Assembly (NCBI RefSeq): GCF_003610455.1
Contig: NZ_RAQK01000002.1
Span: forward strand, 1,148,317 to 1,212,316
DNA from: Sulfitobacter guttiformis
GTDB taxonomy: Bacteria > Pseudomonadota > Alphaproteobacteria > Rhodobacterales > Rhodobacteraceae
Direction of reading: 5' to 3'
Length of the DNA stretch: 64,000 nucleotides
Positions 61,853 through 64,000 of this stretch are shown here, in pieces (the stretch's first letter is position 1; each line of letters opens with the position of its first letter). The translations under genes and the position numbers were made by a program. Under the pieces are notes generated by a model. That model worked only from the letters and a program-made list of their open reading frames with translations. It had not been told where the DNA came from and searched no databases.

Positions 61853-61879
61853 AGGGGGTCCAGAGGTACCCCCTTTTCT
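61853..61879 (+). terminator. Attenuator-like terminator between choX and choW
   Basis: AGGGGGT at 61853-61859 and ACCCCCT at 61868-61874 form a perfect 7-bp stem with an 8-nt loop, followed by TTTCTCT. It starts 9 bases after the choX stop and would let the binding protein be made in excess of the membrane components. Confidence 0.75.
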
Positions 61880-61897
61880 CTACCGTAAGGGGCGCGC

Positions 61898-62731
61898 ATG
61901 GACTGGTTAGAAACATATAAAATCCCGATGGATGATATGTCAGAGGCCATCGTGGATTGGCTCAAAACACATGCGCGCCCGTTCTTTGATACCCTGTCGG
62001 ACGGTTTGGAATGGATGATCGACGGTATCGTCTGGGCCTTGCAAACCCCGCCCACCCTGCTCATCGTCGTGCTATTCGTTGCTTTGACATGGGTGTTACA
62101 GCGTTCTTGGAAAGTGTGCCTTCTGGTCACGCTCTGCCTGCTGTTCATCATCAATCAGGGATATTGGGAGGAAACAACCGATAGCCTTGCGCTCGTACTG
62201 TCGTCTTGTGTGGTGTGCATGGGGCTGGGTGTGCCCATGGGCATATTCCTCGCGCATCGTCCCCGCGCCTATCAGTTCATCAGCCCCGTTCTGGACCTGA
62301 TGCAGACCCTTCCCACTTTCGTCTACCTGATCCCCGCGATCGTGTTTTTCGGCCTCGGCATGGTGCCGGGCCTATTTGCAACTGTGATCTTCGTGATCCC
62401 CGCCCCGATCCGGCTAACATACCTTGGCGTGTCCAAGACCCCAACGGAATTGACCGAAGCCGCAGTGGCATTTGGCGCGACCCCCACCCAACTCCTCTGG
62501 AAAGTCGAATTGCCCTATGCGGTGCCCCAGATCATGGCTGGCCTGAACCAAGTCATCATGCTGTCCCTATCGATGGTTGTGATCGCCGCCTATGTCGGCG
62601 CTGACGGACTTGGCAAACCTGTGGTGCAGGCGCTTGGGCGCAATGATCCGGGTTTGGGGTTTGAATCAGGCTTTGTCATTGTCGCTGTTGCGATCATGCT
62701 GGACCGTATGCTGCGGGTGAAGCGATCATGA
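61898..62731 (+). CDS. choW: Choline ABC transporter permease
   Basis: 277 residues. An N-terminal hydrophilic and amphipathic part is followed by about six membrane helices. The ABC-permease coupling (EAA) loop is 'ELTEAAVAFGATPTQLLWKVELP'. It belongs to the ProW/OpuAB family and fits ChoW. The stop overlaps the choV start by 4 bases. Confidence 0.93.
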   Translation: MDWLETYKIPMDDMSEAIVDWLKTHARPFFDTLSDGLEWMIDGIVWALQTPPTLLIVVLFVALTWVLQRSWKVCLLVTLCLLFIINQGYWEETTDSLALVLSSCVVCMGLGVPMGIFLAHRPRAYQFISPVLDLMQTLPTFVYLIPAIVFFGLGMVPGLFATVIFVIPAPIRLTYLGVSKTPTELTEAAVAFGATPTQLLWKVELPYAVPQIMAGLNQVIMLSLSMVVIAAYVGADGLGKPVVQALGRNDPGLGFESGFVIVAVAIMLDRMLRVKRS

Positions 62732-63750
62732 ACGCTGTAGAATTTGATAACGTCAGCATCGTATTTGGTGATAATCCAGCCAGTGCATTACCCCTGATGG
62801 ATGCAGGGCAGCAACGGGCTGAGATCAGCGCCGCCTGCAACCAAATTCTTGGTGTGCACAACTGCTCGCTCACTGTGGAAGATGGCGAAATTCTTGTTCT
62901 GATGGGCCTCTCCGGCTCTGGCAAATCGACATTGCTGCGCGCAGTGAACGGCCTGAACCCCGTGGTGCGCGGCAACGTGCGCGTCAAGACGGGCGACACC
63001 ATGACAAGCGTATCTAGCGCCGACCGCAAGACTCTGCGTGATCTAAGGCTACGCACAGTGGCGATGGTCTTTCAGCAATTCGGCCTACTGCCGTGGCGCA
63101 ATGTGCGCGACAACGTCGGGCTTGGGCTGGAGTTGGACGGGCAATCCGCCGCCACGCGCCGCGCACGAGTGGATGAAGAGCTGGAAGGCGTCGGCCTTCT
63201 GGACCGCGCCGACGCTTTGGTCGGAGAGCTGTCTGGCGGGATGCAACAAAGGGTCGGACTTGCGCGTGCATTTGCCACTGATGCGCCGATCTTGTTGATG
63301 GATGAGCCGTTCTCGGCCCTCGACCCGCTTATCCGGTCGAGATTGCAAGACGACCTGCTGGACATGCAAGCCAAACGTGGACGCACGATCATCTTCGTCT
63401 CTCATGATCTGGACGAAGCGTTCAAGCTGGGCAACCGCATCGCTATCATGGAAGGTGGGCGGATTGTGCAATGTGGCACGCCCCAAGAAATCTATTCCAA
63501 TCCCGCCAATGATTATGTTGGCGATTTCGTAGCCCACATGAATCCCCTCAGCGTGCTGTGCGCGCGCGATGTGATGGAGCCCGTGACAGGCGTACCCTCA
63601 ACCACCGTCGCAGCTGAGACGAGCATCCGCGTTGTTATGGGCCAGCTTGGTGAAGACGAGACGCTCATTGGCGTCATCGAGGGCGGACAAATGATCGGGC
63701 AGATTTCAAAATACCGCATTCTCGCAAAGCTAAGCGACCTCCGCAGCTAA
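62728..63750 (+). CDS. choV: Choline ABC transporter ATP-binding protein
   Basis: 340 residues. Walker A 'GLSGSGKSTLL', Q-loop 'MVFQQFGLLPW', signature 'LSGGMQQRV', Walker B 'ILLMDEPFSALD' and switch 'FVSHD'. The C-terminal ~60 residues look like a partial CBS-like regulatory domain, as in ProV/OpuAA ATPases. It energises choline uptake with ChoX and ChoW. Confidence 0.94.
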   Translation: MNAVEFDNVSIVFGDNPASALPLMDAGQQRAEISAACNQILGVHNCSLTVEDGEILVLMGLSGSGKSTLLRAVNGLNPVVRGNVRVKTGDTMTSVSSADRKTLRDLRLRTVAMVFQQFGLLPWRNVRDNVGLGLELDGQSAATRRARVDEELEGVGLLDRADALVGELSGGMQQRVGLARAFATDAPILLMDEPFSALDPLIRSRLQDDLLDMQAKRGRTIIFVSHDLDEAFKLGNRIAIMEGGRIVQCGTPQEIYSNPANDYVGDFVAHMNPLSVLCARDVMEPVTGVPSTTVAAETSIRVVMGQLGEDETLIGVIEGGQMIGQISKYRILAKLSDLRS

Positions 63751-64000
63751 GCCACCCATGACCCTGGTCAAACCATATCAACTGAAACGAAAGCTCCCAT
63801 TCGTTTGACGAGGTCATGGACTGCTTTGTCCGCAGTCCGACGATTAACTCAATAAAATTCTGCACGATGAATGAATGCCCGCAATGTCGGGCCGCACCGC
63901 AGCACCTTGAAGTCATGGCCAAGGTCCGCTGAGGGCTGTCCAAGTCAAGATAGTTTTGCTGCATATGCAAAATGCTGCGGTATGGCATTTGGTAAAGAGA
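63751..64000. other. Downstream end of window, no gene recognised
   Basis: 250 bp after choV. A short plus-strand frame (from about 63867, with CPQC) and a minus-strand frame (63674-63988) exist, but neither is recognised and the latter overlaps choV. No terminator is clear. It could be the edge of a mobile element continuing beyond the window. Confidence 0.35.

Noticed and set aside
63674..63988. Minus-strand frame at the window end as a transposase
   Set aside because: It overlaps choV antisense, and I could not match it to a transposase family.

Overview
The window looks like a chromosomal segment of a marine alphaproteobacterium of the Roseobacter group (Rhodobacterales). The reasons are the fused MrpA/MrpB antiporter subunit, the S-(hydroxymethyl)glutathione dehydrogenase, the choline transporter ChoXWV, the FAD-reductase/SelD fusion next to mnmH, a Tad pilus cluster with a Flp pilin, and a curli locus that uses CsgH. 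GC content by eye is in the upper fifties, with an AT-richer block at about 35.5-45.2 kb and again at about 58-60.5 kb. The assignment rests on gene content and not on a marker-gene tree.

Layout. 0-9 kb: end of an alkaline-phosphatase-like phosphodiesterase, an esterase/acyl-CoA ligase pair, a BON-LysM protein, an exporter half-transporter, tRNA-Gly(UCC), and a compact three-gene catabolic operon (PLP lyase, M24 hydrolase, Asp/Glu-racemase-like). 9-23 kb: a periplasmic molybdo-hydroxylase of the isoquinoline 1-oxidoreductase type with its own diheme cytochrome, an SDR, glutathione-dependent formaldehyde dehydrogenase, the complete mrpABCDEFG operon, and an aldehyde dehydrogenase/SDR pair. 23-31 kb: a membrane-anchored LuxR regulator and a Tad operon (flp, tadZ, tadA, tadB, tadC, tadE, tadG) without secretin, prepilin peptidase, rcpC or tadD. 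32-35 kb: selenouridine synthase and SelD, convergent.

35-45 kb: an orphan single-module NRPS (C-A-T-TE, the layout of EntF), two membrane histidine kinases, a response regulator with a degenerate GGDEF-like output, and a tiny zinc-ribbon protein. 45-49 kb: a 3-amino-3,6-dideoxyhexose cassette (ketoisomerase, GNAT, transaminase, glycosyltransferase). 49-55 kb: a curli system with a CsgD-like regulator, two curlin proteins of different repeat period (11 and 23 residues), CsgH, CsgF, CsgG and an IalB-family protein, but no CsgE. csgG appears to start at an AUU codon.

55-64 kb: a periplasmic two-domain rhodanese with a YeeE/YedE sulfur permease, rpsU, an integration scar (tRNA-Phe 3' fragment, frameshifted zinc-ribbon relic, broken tyrosine integrase), and choXWV with an attenuator-like hairpin between choX and choW. 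The most unusual items are the curli locus, the orphan NRPS with its signalling neighbours, and the zinc-ribbon gene that has a decayed copy beside the integrase remnant.
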